Below are positions 1 through 6,928 of a stretch of 35,746 nucleotides of DNA, one piece after another. The stretch's first letter is position 1. Each line of letters begins with the position of its first letter. This DNA is from Bacteroidales bacterium. GTDB lineage: Bacteria > Bacteroidota > Bacteroidia > Bacteroidales > P3. The notes under the pieces were generated by a model, which ran no database searches, was not told the DNA's origin, and saw only the letters and a list, made by a program, of their open reading frames with translations. The stretch lies in assembly GCA_017647785.1 (NCBI GenBank), contig JAGCJW010000029.1:1-35746 (forward strand). Direction: 5' to 3'. The position numbers and the translations under genes are program-made.

Positions 1-1
1 A

Positions 2-694
2 ATAAGCGACAATAAGAAAGAGGTGAAATCCTCTTATGATGACTTTGATGTATTGATTGAGGATATTAAAAAGGTATTAAAGGAAAGCGAAAACGTATTA
101 GGATTTGTAAGTCCAACTCATAATATTCCTCTTATGAGAGCAATCATAAGAAGATTACACAATGAGAATATTTATCCAAAGATAGTTTATAACACAAACG
201 CATACGATAATGTAGAGATGTTAAAAGAATTAGAGGGCATTGTAGATATATATCTTCCCGACTATAAATACTCAAACAAAGAATTATCAAAACAACTCTC
301 TGTTGCAGAAAATTATTTCAAAGAAGCATTTTACGCAATCAAAGAAATGTATCGTCAAAAAGGTAATAGACTTGTTTTTGATGAACAAAACAACTTGGAA
401 AGTGGTTTGATAATACGTCATTTAGTATTGCCTAAACAAATAGAGAATTCTAAAAAAGTTTTAGAAAACATAAGTGATATATCTTTAAATATAAATATAT
501 CTCTTATGAGTCAATACACACCTTGTGGAGAGTTTGAGCAAGATTACTTAAATCAACTATTAGACAAAGAAGACTATGAAGAGGTTTGTGATTATTTTTA
601 TGCTATTGGATTGTCAAAGGGTTGGTTTCAAGAGCTAACATCACAAGGAAATCTCGTACCCGATTTTGATAATAATACATGGTCAAACAGGTAA
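2..694 (+). CDS. PflX-like radical SAM protein, C-terminal part (5' end outside window)
   Basis: The frame is open to the window edge (codons start at base 2), so this is the C-terminal ~230 residues of a longer protein. A GTG at 23 is probably internal: the residues before it (ISDNKKE) look like the continuation of the CxNYEIS-type segment that follows the iron-sulfur cysteines in PflX/COG1313 proteins. The visible part keeps family landmarks: SPTHNIPL, VYNTNAYD, DIYLPDYKYS, a KEMYRQKG helix, IIRHLVLP and SLMSQYTPCGEF, ending with a LSKGWFQEL motif. COG1313 proteins resemble pyruvate formate-lyase activating enzymes, but their substrates are mostly unknown. The CxxxCxxC cluster site itself lies upstream of the window. 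The family call is good; the reaction is not inferable. Confidence 0.82.
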   Translation: MSDNKKEVKSSYDDFDVLIEDIKKVLKESENVLGFVSPTHNIPLMRAIIRRLHNENIYPKIVYNTNAYDNVEMLKELEGIVDIYLPDYKYSNKELSKQLSVAENYFKEAFYAIKEMYRQKGNRLVFDEQNNLESGLIIRHLVLPKQIENSKKVLENISDISLNINISLMSQYTPCGEFEQDYLNQLLDKEDYEEVCDYFYAIGLSKGWFQELTSQGNLVPDFDNNTWSNR

Positions 695-721
695 ATTAGT
701 GCTTATTTTATTTTTTTTTCA

Positions 722-729
722 TATCTTTG
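722..729 (+). promoter_or_regulatory. Bacteroidota -7 promoter box for the etf operon
   Basis: TATCTTTG matches the TAnnTTTG box and lies 29 bp before the etfB ATG, in the AT-rich gap after the radical SAM gene. A clear -33 TTG was not found. Confidence 0.6.
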
Positions 730-758
730 CACGGAATTTTAACTAAATTTGAATAATA

Positions 759-1631
759 ATGAGTTTTAAAATTGTAGTTTTGGCTAAACAAGTACCAGAT
801 ACAAGAAACGTTGGCAAAGATGCCATGACAGAAGAAGGTACTGTAAATAGAGCCGCATTGCCTGCTATTTTCAACCCAGAAGACTTAAACGCTTTGGAAA
901 TGGCATTGCATATAAAAGATAACATCAAAGACGCTGAAGTTTGTGTTCTTACAATGGGACCATCAAGAGCAGCAGATATAATAAGAGATTCTTTATATCG
1001 TGGTGCAGACTGCGGATATGTAATTTCTGATAGAAAAGTTGCTGGTTCAGATACATTGGCAACTTCTTACACAATCAGTCAAGGTGTTAAAAAATTAGGA
1101 AAAGTAGATTTAGTATTAGCAGGTCGTCAAGCAATTGACGGAGATACTGCACAAGTAGGACCACAAGTTGCAGAAAAATTAAATATACCTCAAATAACAT
1201 ACGCAGAAGAAGTAGTTGATGTGAACGAAAACAAAATTCAAATCAAACGTCGTCTTGAAAGAGGTATAGAAGTTGTAGAAAGTGGTTATCCTTGTTTAAT
1301 AACAGTTCACGGAAGTGCTCCTGAATGCCGTTTCCATCATGCAAAAAGATTGATGAAATACAAATACGCTATGTCAGAGGCAGAAGCTGCTGAACAACAA
1401 AAAGACTGCACAGCACTTTGGGAAAGAAAACCATACTTAAAAATCGAACAATGGTCAGCTGCTGATATTGAAGCAGAAGACAATCGTTTAGGATTGAGTG
1501 GTTCACCAACCAAAGTAAAGAAAATAGAAAACGTAGTTCTTGCCGAAAAAGAAAGCATCAATGTAGAAAATACCGAAGAGGCATTAAACGACTTGGTAAA
1601 AGAATTGATTGCTACACATATTATCGGTTAA
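759..1631 (+). CDS. etfB: Electron transfer flavoprotein, beta subunit (EtfB/FixA)
   Basis: At 290 aa this has the normal length for EtfB. It opens with KIVVLAKQVPDT, carries VLTMGP near residues 63-68, the flavin-contacting stretch AGRQAIDGDTAQVGPQ (121-136), and the late GLSGSPTKVKK motif, all typical of EtfB/FixA. With EtfA it forms a soluble cytoplasmic FAD heterodimer that passes electrons between an acyl-CoA dehydrogenase and another carrier. The alpha subunit starts 25 bp downstream and an acyl-CoA dehydrogenase follows, so the three form one operon. The AQVGP stretch is of the kind seen in electron-bifurcating EtfB proteins; whether bifurcation with NADH and ferredoxin occurs here is inference. 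The start is the first ATG after the promoter box. Confidence 0.93.
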   Translation: MSFKIVVLAKQVPDTRNVGKDAMTEEGTVNRAALPAIFNPEDLNALEMALHIKDNIKDAEVCVLTMGPSRAADIIRDSLYRGADCGYVISDRKVAGSDTLATSYTISQGVKKLGKVDLVLAGRQAIDGDTAQVGPQVAEKLNIPQITYAEEVVDVNENKIQIKRRLERGIEVVESGYPCLITVHGSAPECRFHHAKRLMKYKYAMSEAEAAEQQKDCTALWERKPYLKIEQWSAADIEAEDNRLGLSGSPTKVKKIENVVLAEKESINVENTEEALNDLVKELIATHIIG

Positions 1632-1656
1632 TTTCTAATTAAAATTGTAATCGAAA

Positions 1657-2682
1657 ATGAATAATATATTTGTATATTGCGAAATTACAGAAGAAGGATT
1701 GATTGCTGACGTAAGTTTGGAATTAATATCCAAAGGTAGAAAATTGGCTGATGATTTATCTTGTCAATTAGAAGCAATCGTAATAGGTTCTAATGTAGAA
1801 AAATTAGAAGAAACCCTATATCCATACGGTGTAGATGTAATCAACTACGCTAACGATAAAAGATTAAGCCCTTACCAAACCCTTCCACACTTTTCAATAG
1901 TAACAAAACTATTAAAAGAAAGACAAGCACAAATTTGCTTATTTGGAGCAACAAGCGTTGGTAGAGACTTAGCACCAAGAATTTCATCATTATTAGGTTG
2001 TGGATTAACAGCCGATTGTACCTCATTAGAAATAGGTTCTCACGAAGACAAAAAAGCAGGAAAAGTATATGACAAACTATTATACCAAATACGTCCAGCT
2101 TTCGGAGGAAACATCATAGCAACAATCATCAACCCTGAAACAAGACCTCAAATGGCAACAGTACGTGAGGGAGTAATGAAAAAAGAAATCTACTCCGAAA
2201 CTCACAAAGGTTGCTTAAACATTTTAGATGTTGAAAAATACGTAGAAGAAAACGACTTTTGTGTAAAAATACTTACAAGAGAAATTGAAGCACAAAAAAT
2301 CAATATCAAAAACGCACAAATCGTTGTAATCGGAGGATACGGAATGGCATCAGGCAAAGACGGATTCAAACTAATACACGACTTAGCAAAAGTATTAGGC
2401 GGAGAAGTTGGAGCAACAAGAGCAGCCGTAGATGCAGGAATGACAGAACACGAAAGACAAGTAGGTCAAACAGGCGTTACAATCAGACCAAAACTATGTA
2501 TCGCATGTGGAGTTTCAGGAGCAGTTCAACACAGAGCAGGAATGGATCAATCATCAAAGATAATAAGCATCAACACCGATCCAAAAGCACCAATCAACTC
2601 CATAGCAGATTACACAATCATAGGTGATGCCTTTGAAATAATACCAAAACTAATCAAGTATTACAAAGCAAACACCAAGTAA
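1657..2682 (+). CDS. etfA: Electron transfer flavoprotein, alpha subunit (EtfA/FixB)
   Basis: The 341-aa protein has the two-part EtfA architecture: an N-terminal alpha/beta domain with LFGATSVGRDLAPRIS (about residues 88-103) and the C-terminal FAD-binding domain. The latter holds VVIGGYGM, the GATRAAVDAGM segment, and the diagnostic CGVSGAVQHRAGM (from about residue 284) followed by IISINTDPKAPINSIADY. It pairs with EtfB, encoded 25 bp upstream, and delivers electrons to or from the dehydrogenase encoded 21 bp downstream. No ferredoxin domain is fused to it. The call is secure at family level; the partner dehydrogenase is inferred from operon position. Confidence 0.93.
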   Translation: MNNIFVYCEITEEGLIADVSLELISKGRKLADDLSCQLEAIVIGSNVEKLEETLYPYGVDVINYANDKRLSPYQTLPHFSIVTKLLKERQAQICLFGATSVGRDLAPRISSLLGCGLTADCTSLEIGSHEDKKAGKVYDKLLYQIRPAFGGNIIATIINPETRPQMATVREGVMKKEIYSETHKGCLNILDVEKYVEENDFCVKILTREIEAQKINIKNAQIVVIGGYGMASGKDGFKLIHDLAKVLGGEVGATRAAVDAGMTEHERQVGQTGVTIRPKLCIACGVSGAVQHRAGMDQSSKIISINTDPKAPINSIADYTIIGDAFEIIPKLIKYYKANTK

Positions 2683-2703
2683 TAAACAAATAACTATATA
2701 GAT

Positions 2704-4422
2704 ATGGGTAATTTTTTTAATGATAATGAGAATTTAAAGTTTCATCTTCACCACGAATTGATGGAAGAAATCGTTCGTTTGAAAGAAAGAGACTATGCAG
2801 ATAAAGACAAATATGATTTCGCACCAGAAAACTTTGAAGACGCACTAGACTCATACGAAAGAGTATTAGGCATCATAGGCGAAATATCATCAGACGTACT
2901 TGCAGAAAACGCAGAAAGCGTAGATAAACAAGGACCAAGAATAGAAAACAACGAAATCATTTACGCAGACGGAACACAAAAAAATCACCAAGCATTAACA
3001 GATGCAGGCGTATATGGATTAAGCCTACCAAGACAATACGGCGGCTTAAACTTCTCATACGTTCCGTATGTAATGGCAGCAGAAATCGTTTCAAGAGGAG
3101 ATTGTGGATTCGCAAACATTTGGGGACTACAAGACTGTGCAGAAACAATATATGAATTTGCATCAGAAGAAATCAAAAACGAATTTCTACCAAGAATTAA
3201 CAAAGGACAAACCTGCTCAATGGACCTAACAGAACCAGATGCAGGTTCAGACCTACAAGCCGTAGGATTAAAAGCAACCTTTGATGAAGCAGCAAATTGT
3301 TGGAGACTAAACGGAGTAAAACGCTTTATCACAAACGGAGATGCCGACATAAAACTAGTACTTGCAAGAAGTGAAGAAGGCACAAACGATGGTAGAGGAT
3401 TAAGCTACTTTGTTTACGATAGAGCAAACAAAGCCGTAACCGTAAGACGTATAGAAAACAAATTAGGAATCAAAGGCTCTCCTACCGCAGAACTAGTATT
3501 CAACAACGCACCAGCACAACTAGTTGGAGACAGAAAACTAGGACTTATCAAATACGTGATGAGCCTAATGAACGGAGCAAGACTTGGAGTTGGAGCACAA
3601 TCAGTAGGACTTGCAGAAGCAGCATGCAGAGAAGCGGTTAAATACGCAAACGAAAGAGAACAATTCGGAAAAGCAATCATCAACTTCCCTCAAGTTTATG
3701 AAATGCTTGCAAACATGAGAGCAAAAACCGATGCTATCCGTACCCTACTTTACGAAACAACACGTTGCGTAGATATATACAAATCATTGGAAGCAATCTC
3801 TCGTGAAAGAAAACTAGACAACGAAGAACGCGCAACACTAAAAACATATTCACGTTTAGCAGATGCCTTCACTCCACTTTTAAAACTATTCTCATCAGAA
3901 TACGCAAACCAAATCACATACGATTGCATACAAGTACACGGAGGTAGTGGATTTATGAAAGACTACGCTTGCGAAAGATTTTATAGAGACGCACGTATCT
4001 TAACAATCTACGAAGGAACCTCACAACTACAAGTAGTAGCAGCAATCAGAGGAGTAGTATCAGGCGCTTACATAGGAAGAATAAAAGAATACGAAGCAAT
4101 AGAAGTAAAACCAGAATTACAAGCATTAAGAAACACACTTATCCAATTAAGAGAACAATTTGAACAATGCTACGAAAAAGTAAAAGAATTCGGTTCATCA
4201 TCAGAAGCATTCGATTTCAATTCAAGAAGACTAGTAGAAATAGCAGGATACTTAGTGATGAGCAACTTGCTAATCAATGACGCAAACAAAAACGATATGT
4301 ACACAAAATCAGCACATATCATGACAAAAATAGCACAAGCCGAAATTGAAAAAGCAATCACATACATCAACAACTTCGACCCACAAATCCTTGAAGACTA
4401 TAAAAACATAATAGCAGAATAA
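2704..4422 (+). CDS. Acyl-CoA dehydrogenase, long form (572 aa)
   Basis: FAD-dependent acyl-CoA dehydrogenase of the FadE-like long type: the usual ~380-residue core is preceded by about 60 residues and followed by about 110 extra helical residues. Visible motifs are the flavin/substrate loop LTEPDAGSDLQA, RFITNGDAD, REQFGKAI, the helix-end VHGGSGFMKDYA, and IYEGTSQLQ, where E437 is the expected catalytic base. It follows etfB-etfA with a 21-bp gap, so EtfAB is its likely electron partner. Substrate chain length cannot be read from the sequence: butyryl-CoA/crotonyl-CoA chemistry is plausible but unproven, and no thiolase, crotonase or hydroxyacyl-CoA dehydrogenase gene is in the window. A strong hairpin terminator follows. 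Confidence 0.9.
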   Translation: MGNFFNDNENLKFHLHHELMEEIVRLKERDYADKDKYDFAPENFEDALDSYERVLGIIGEISSDVLAENAESVDKQGPRIENNEIIYADGTQKNHQALTDAGVYGLSLPRQYGGLNFSYVPYVMAAEIVSRGDCGFANIWGLQDCAETIYEFASEEIKNEFLPRINKGQTCSMDLTEPDAGSDLQAVGLKATFDEAANCWRLNGVKRFITNGDADIKLVLARSEEGTNDGRGLSYFVYDRANKAVTVRRIENKLGIKGSPTAELVFNNAPAQLVGDRKLGLIKYVMSLMNGARLGVGAQSVGLAEAACREAVKYANEREQFGKAIINFPQVYEMLANMRAKTDAIRTLLYETTRCVDIYKSLEAISRERKLDNEERATLKTYSRLADAFTPLLKLFSSEYANQITYDCIQVHGGSGFMKDYACERFYRDARILTIYEGTSQLQVVAAIRGVVSGAYIGRIKEYEAIEVKPELQALRNTLIQLREQFEQCYEKVKEFGSSSEAFDFNSRRLVEIAGYLVMSNLLINDANKNDMYTKSAHIMTKIAQAEIEKAITYINNFDPQILEDYKNIIAE

Positions 4423-4447
4423 ATAGTAAATCAAGATATTTAACCTT

Positions 4448-4483
4448 AAAAAACTCGCAGGAAACAAATCTTGCGAGTTTTTT
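4448..4483 (+). terminator. Rho-independent terminator of the etf/acyl-CoA dehydrogenase operon
   Basis: A 12-bp perfect stem (4448-4459 with 4472-4483; core ACTCGCA/TGCGAGT) encloses a 12-nt loop. Its right arm merges into a T-run to 4485, which is followed at once by the promoter of the next gene. Confidence 0.85.
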
Positions 4484-4486
4484 TTG

Positions 4487-4494
4487 TACCTTTG
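4487..4494 (+). promoter_or_regulatory. -7 promoter box fused to the upstream terminator
   Basis: TACCTTTG (then C) begins directly after the terminator T-run, 16 bp before the DUF1016 gene ATG. The upstream half of the promoter must lie inside the terminator hairpin. Confidence 0.6.
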
Positions 4495-4510
4495 CGACAA
4501 AATGTAGCTT

Positions 4511-5629
4511 ATGGAAAACAATATACAAAAGCAAGAAAACTCCCTTTTTGAACAAATTTCTTCGTTGATAGAACAAGCAAGACAACACATAGTAACAGCA
4601 GTTAATGTTGCAGAAGTCTATACTAAATTTCATATTGGACAATACATAGTAGAAAATAAACAAGAAGGAAAATATAAAGCACAGTATGGAAAACAAATTC
4701 TTCAAAACCTATCAAATAGATTAACAGAAAGATTTGGAGAAGGTTGGAGTTACCCTAATCTTCGTAAAATTCGTCAATTCTATTTAACATATTCCAATTC
4801 GATAAACAGTGTGTATCAAATCAAAGATAAAAATGATAAACAGTGTTTATCAAATTCAGAAACAAATACGACAACACCAACTTTCACACTTTCTTGGTCT
4901 CACTATCTTATCCTTATGAGAATAGAAAATGTAGATGCACGCAATTTTTACGAAATTGAATCTATACAACAACAATGGAGCGTGCGCCAACTCAGCCGTC
5001 AAATAGGAAGTAGTCTCTATGAACGATTAGCACTTAGCCGTAACAAAGAAGAAATTATGCGTTTAGCCCAAGAAGGACAAACCATAGAAAAACCATCAGA
5101 TGTGATAAAAAATCCTATAACCTTAGAGTTCTTAGGACTAAAATCAGACATTAGCTTTTCTGAAACAAAATTAGAGAATGCCATTATTGACAAAATGCAA
5201 CAATTCTTATTAGAATTAGGCAAAGGATTCTTATTTGAAGCAAGACAAAAACGATTTACTTTTGATGAACAACACTTCTATGTTGATCTAGTTTTTTACA
5301 ACCGCTTACTACAATGCTATGTACTAATAGATTTAAAAACAGATAAATTAGCACATCAAGACCTTGGTCAAATGCAAATGTATGTTAATTACTATGACCG
5401 CTATGTAAAACAAGATTTTGAAAAACCAACCATAGGCATATTACTTTGTGAAGAAAAAAATGATGCATTAGTAGAATTAACGCTACCAAAAGATGCAAAT
5501 ATTTATGCATCAGCATATCAATTATATCTACCAGATAAAAACACCTTACAACAAAAACTAAAAGAATGGATAGAAGAATTTGAAGAACAAAAACTTCAAA
5601 AAAAACTCGCAAGAAATTTGGTCTTGTGA
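4511..5629 (+). CDS. DUF1016/YhcG-type PD-(D/E)XK nuclease
   Basis: The 372-aa protein has the two-domain layout of the YhcG/DUF1016 family. An N-terminal helical domain (about 12-165) carries YPNLRKIRQFY, LSWSHYLILMR and the WSVRQLSRQI motif. The C-terminal nuclease-like domain holds LEFLGL (205-210), E222, D259 in FYVDLVFYN and D274/K276 in VLIDLKTDKL, a PD-(D/E)XK-type active site, then GQMQMYVNYYDR. The family is often found next to restriction-modification and other defence genes; its biochemical role is poorly defined and no partner methylase is visible. The linker (about residues 97-118) contains two copies of a DNA palindrome. The last codons and stop lie inside a terminator hairpin. 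The gene is bracketed by similar terminator-promoter units, suggesting it was acquired. Confidence 0.9.
   Translation: MENNIQKQENSLFEQISSLIEQARQHIVTAVNVAEVYTKFHIGQYIVENKQEGKYKAQYGKQILQNLSNRLTERFGEGWSYPNLRKIRQFYLTYSNSINSVYQIKDKNDKQCLSNSETNTTTPTFTLSWSHYLILMRIENVDARNFYEIESIQQQWSVRQLSRQIGSSLYERLALSRNKEEIMRLAQEGQTIEKPSDVIKNPITLEFLGLKSDISFSETKLENAIIDKMQQFLLELGKGFLFEARQKRFTFDEQHFYVDLVFYNRLLQCYVLIDLKTDKLAHQDLGQMQMYVNYYDRYVKQDFEKPTIGILLCEEKNDALVELTLPKDANIYASAYQLYLPDKNTLQQKLKEWIEEFEEQKLQKKLARNLVL
4801..4851. repeat. Two direct copies of a 17-bp palindrome inside the nuclease gene
   Basis: Copy 2 (4835-4851), GATAAACAGTGTTTATC, is a perfect inverted repeat with 8-bp arms and one central base. Copy 1 (4801-4817) differs by one base. 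They start 34 bp apart, so they are read in different frames, and each is followed by AAAT. Confidence 0.85.
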
Positions 5630-5635
5630 GTTTTT
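5601..5635 (+). terminator. Terminator overlapping the 3' end of the nuclease gene
   Basis: A 14-bp stem with one G-T pair (5601-5614 with 5622-5635) and a 7-nt loop, followed by T to 5640. The nuclease stop codon (5627-5629) lies in the right arm. Its arms resemble those of the terminator at 4448-4483. Confidence 0.8.
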
Positions 5636-5639
5636 TTTT

Positions 5640-5647
5640 TACATTTG
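5640..5647 (+). promoter_or_regulatory. -7 promoter box for the outer-membrane barrel gene
   Basis: TACATTTG (then C) directly follows the T-run of the terminator, 32 bp before the ATG at 5680: the same terminator-to-promoter fusion as at 4448-4494. Confidence 0.55.
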
Positions 5648-5679
5648 CACCCACAAACACAAAAAAACAAAAAACCAGT

Positions 5680-6344
5680 ATGAAAAAACTAACAATCATT
5701 GCAGTATGTCTGCTAATGCAACAACAATGTTTGCACAAGAAAAAAAAGTAGCATTCACTTTTGATGTATCTTTTGGTAAATCAACTGCCTACAATATGGT
5801 TGGAGGATTGGATATTGAAAGGTATCACATTACCTCTTTCCCTAATTCTCTAAACTATAAAATGGGTGCGGGAATTAGACTCAAAGATAAACTCACATTC
5901 AAAATAGACTATTTTCACACAGCAAACACACATTATTTCACTACCCAACCGTATGAACAAAGAATAGATGCAGGACAAGGTATTGAAAACTTAAACTACA
6001 TTGGACTAAGTGCCGCTTATTCTTATAAAATGGGTAACTCTTTTGAATTATCACCTTATTTGGGAATTGGATTAATTATGGAAAAATCAAAAATTATTTA
6101 CTCTCCATCAATACCCGAACCCATTACATTGATAGGTCGTTTACACTCAGAATTTGCAGCTGAATTAGGACTTTCCTTAGAATACAAAGCAACAAAAAAC
6201 CTATCATTCTTTGCAACTCCTTCCCTACTATTTACCAACCTTAGCTCAGGAAAACAAATTGGTGAAATGAACTCTGACCTATATTTCATATCATTTGGAA
6301 GAACATTCCTTTCAACAAACATAGGAGCACGTTTTAGATTTTAA
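5680..6344 (+). pseudogene. Outer-membrane beta-barrel protein with a frameshift in the signal peptide
   Basis: The ATG at 5680 opens a good signal peptide, MKKLTIIAVCLLM, but its frame then ends after about 23 codons. The body of the protein lies one frame over and begins ATTMFAQEKKVAF, a typical end of signal peptide with cleavage after Ala-Gln. Adding one G after base 5718 (ATG-GCA instead of ATG-CA) joins the two parts perfectly. The body (~205 aa) alternates polar and hydrophobic residues, has many aromatic strand ends (SAAYSYKMG, LSPYLGIGLIM, TNIGARFRF) and ends in Phe, as outer-membrane barrels do. It may be a small porin-like or PorT/OmpA-barrel-like protein; the exact family is not recognised. 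As written, the product would not be exported. True mutation or base-calling error cannot be told apart here. Confidence 0.75.
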
Positions 6345-6370
6345 ACAACAAGAAAAATAAGCAAAACACA

Positions 6371-6395
6371 AAAGGGAGGAAAAACACCTCCCTTT
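6371..6395. terminator. Bidirectional terminator between convergent genes
   Basis: AAAGGGAGG (6371-6379) pairs with CCTCCCTTT (6387-6395), with T after it on the plus strand and A before it for the minus strand. It serves the barrel gene and probably the convergent ATPase/Toprim-like operon. Confidence 0.8.
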
Positions 6396-6406
6396 TTTCA
6401 TTTCCA

Positions 6407-6928
6407 CTATCCTAAATAATTACTTACTTCCATATCATTAACCTTATATTGTTTCTCGCAAAGATATTTTAATATCCTTTTAAGAGCTACAAAGTCTTTA
6501 TTATTTTTTAGTTCTTTAAACAAAGCCTTAAAACGAGAATCTTTTCCGCTACTTACGCTCTTCGATAATTCGGTAAAAGCCTTTAACTCAGAAGGAATAC
6601 CAAATTGATTTGTATCTACATATTCTTCTTTTGCACAATTAAGAATAAACATATCCGCAGCAGGTTTTATTCTTATAAGATATTGACAACGCTCTTTATG
6701 CTTCATTAAAATCAACTTCTCACTTTGGTTTATTGTAACAAAGTTATTCACATTTTGATTTACACGTTTATCATCATCTATCACACCTATTGCAAAAATA
6801 TCTTTCTTATTATTCAATGTTCTCATAACCTCATTACAGCCACCTTGATGATTGACAACATCATTCAAAAGATACTCTACCAAATTAGTATCAATATAAC
6901 ATTCTGTAATTACATTAAAGTTTTTCAT
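6407..6928 (-). CDS. Small Toprim-like protein partnered with the AAA ATPase (unknown family)
   Basis: A 173-aa protein I do not recognise by family. Two spaced acidic motifs follow hydrophobic strands: E9 in FNVITECYIDTNLVEYLL and D51-D53 in IFAIGVIDDDKR. This order (strand-Glu, then strand-DxD) is that of a Toprim fold as in OLD nucleases, RloB or the AriB subunit of PARIS; the assignment is inference from pattern only. The C-terminal third is Lys-rich and helical (FKALFKELKNNKDF...). Its ATG overlaps the end of the upstream ATPase gene by 4 bp, so the two are translationally coupled and probably form a complex. At 173 aa it is shorter than AriB. It could instead be an unrelated small effector or antitoxin. 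Confidence 0.7.
   Translation of the reverse strand: MKNFNVITECYIDTNLVEYLLNDVVNHQGGCNEVMRTLNNKKDIFAIGVIDDDKRVNQNVNNFVTINQSEKLILMKHKERCQYLIRIKPAADMFILNCAKEEYVDTNQFGIPSELKAFTELSKSVSSGKDSRFKALFKELKNNKDFVALKRILKYLCEKQYKVNDMEVSNYLG

Noticed and set aside
2957..3683. Antisense open frames opposite the acyl-CoA dehydrogenase gene
   Set aside because: They mirror the sense codon pattern, have no promoter or start context, and encode low-complexity peptides resembling nothing known.
5580..5679. An earlier start (5580) for the barrel gene
   Set aside because: It lies inside the nuclease gene and terminator and gives a Lys/Asn-rich non-signal N-terminus; the signal peptide at 5680 with one base missing is the better explanation.
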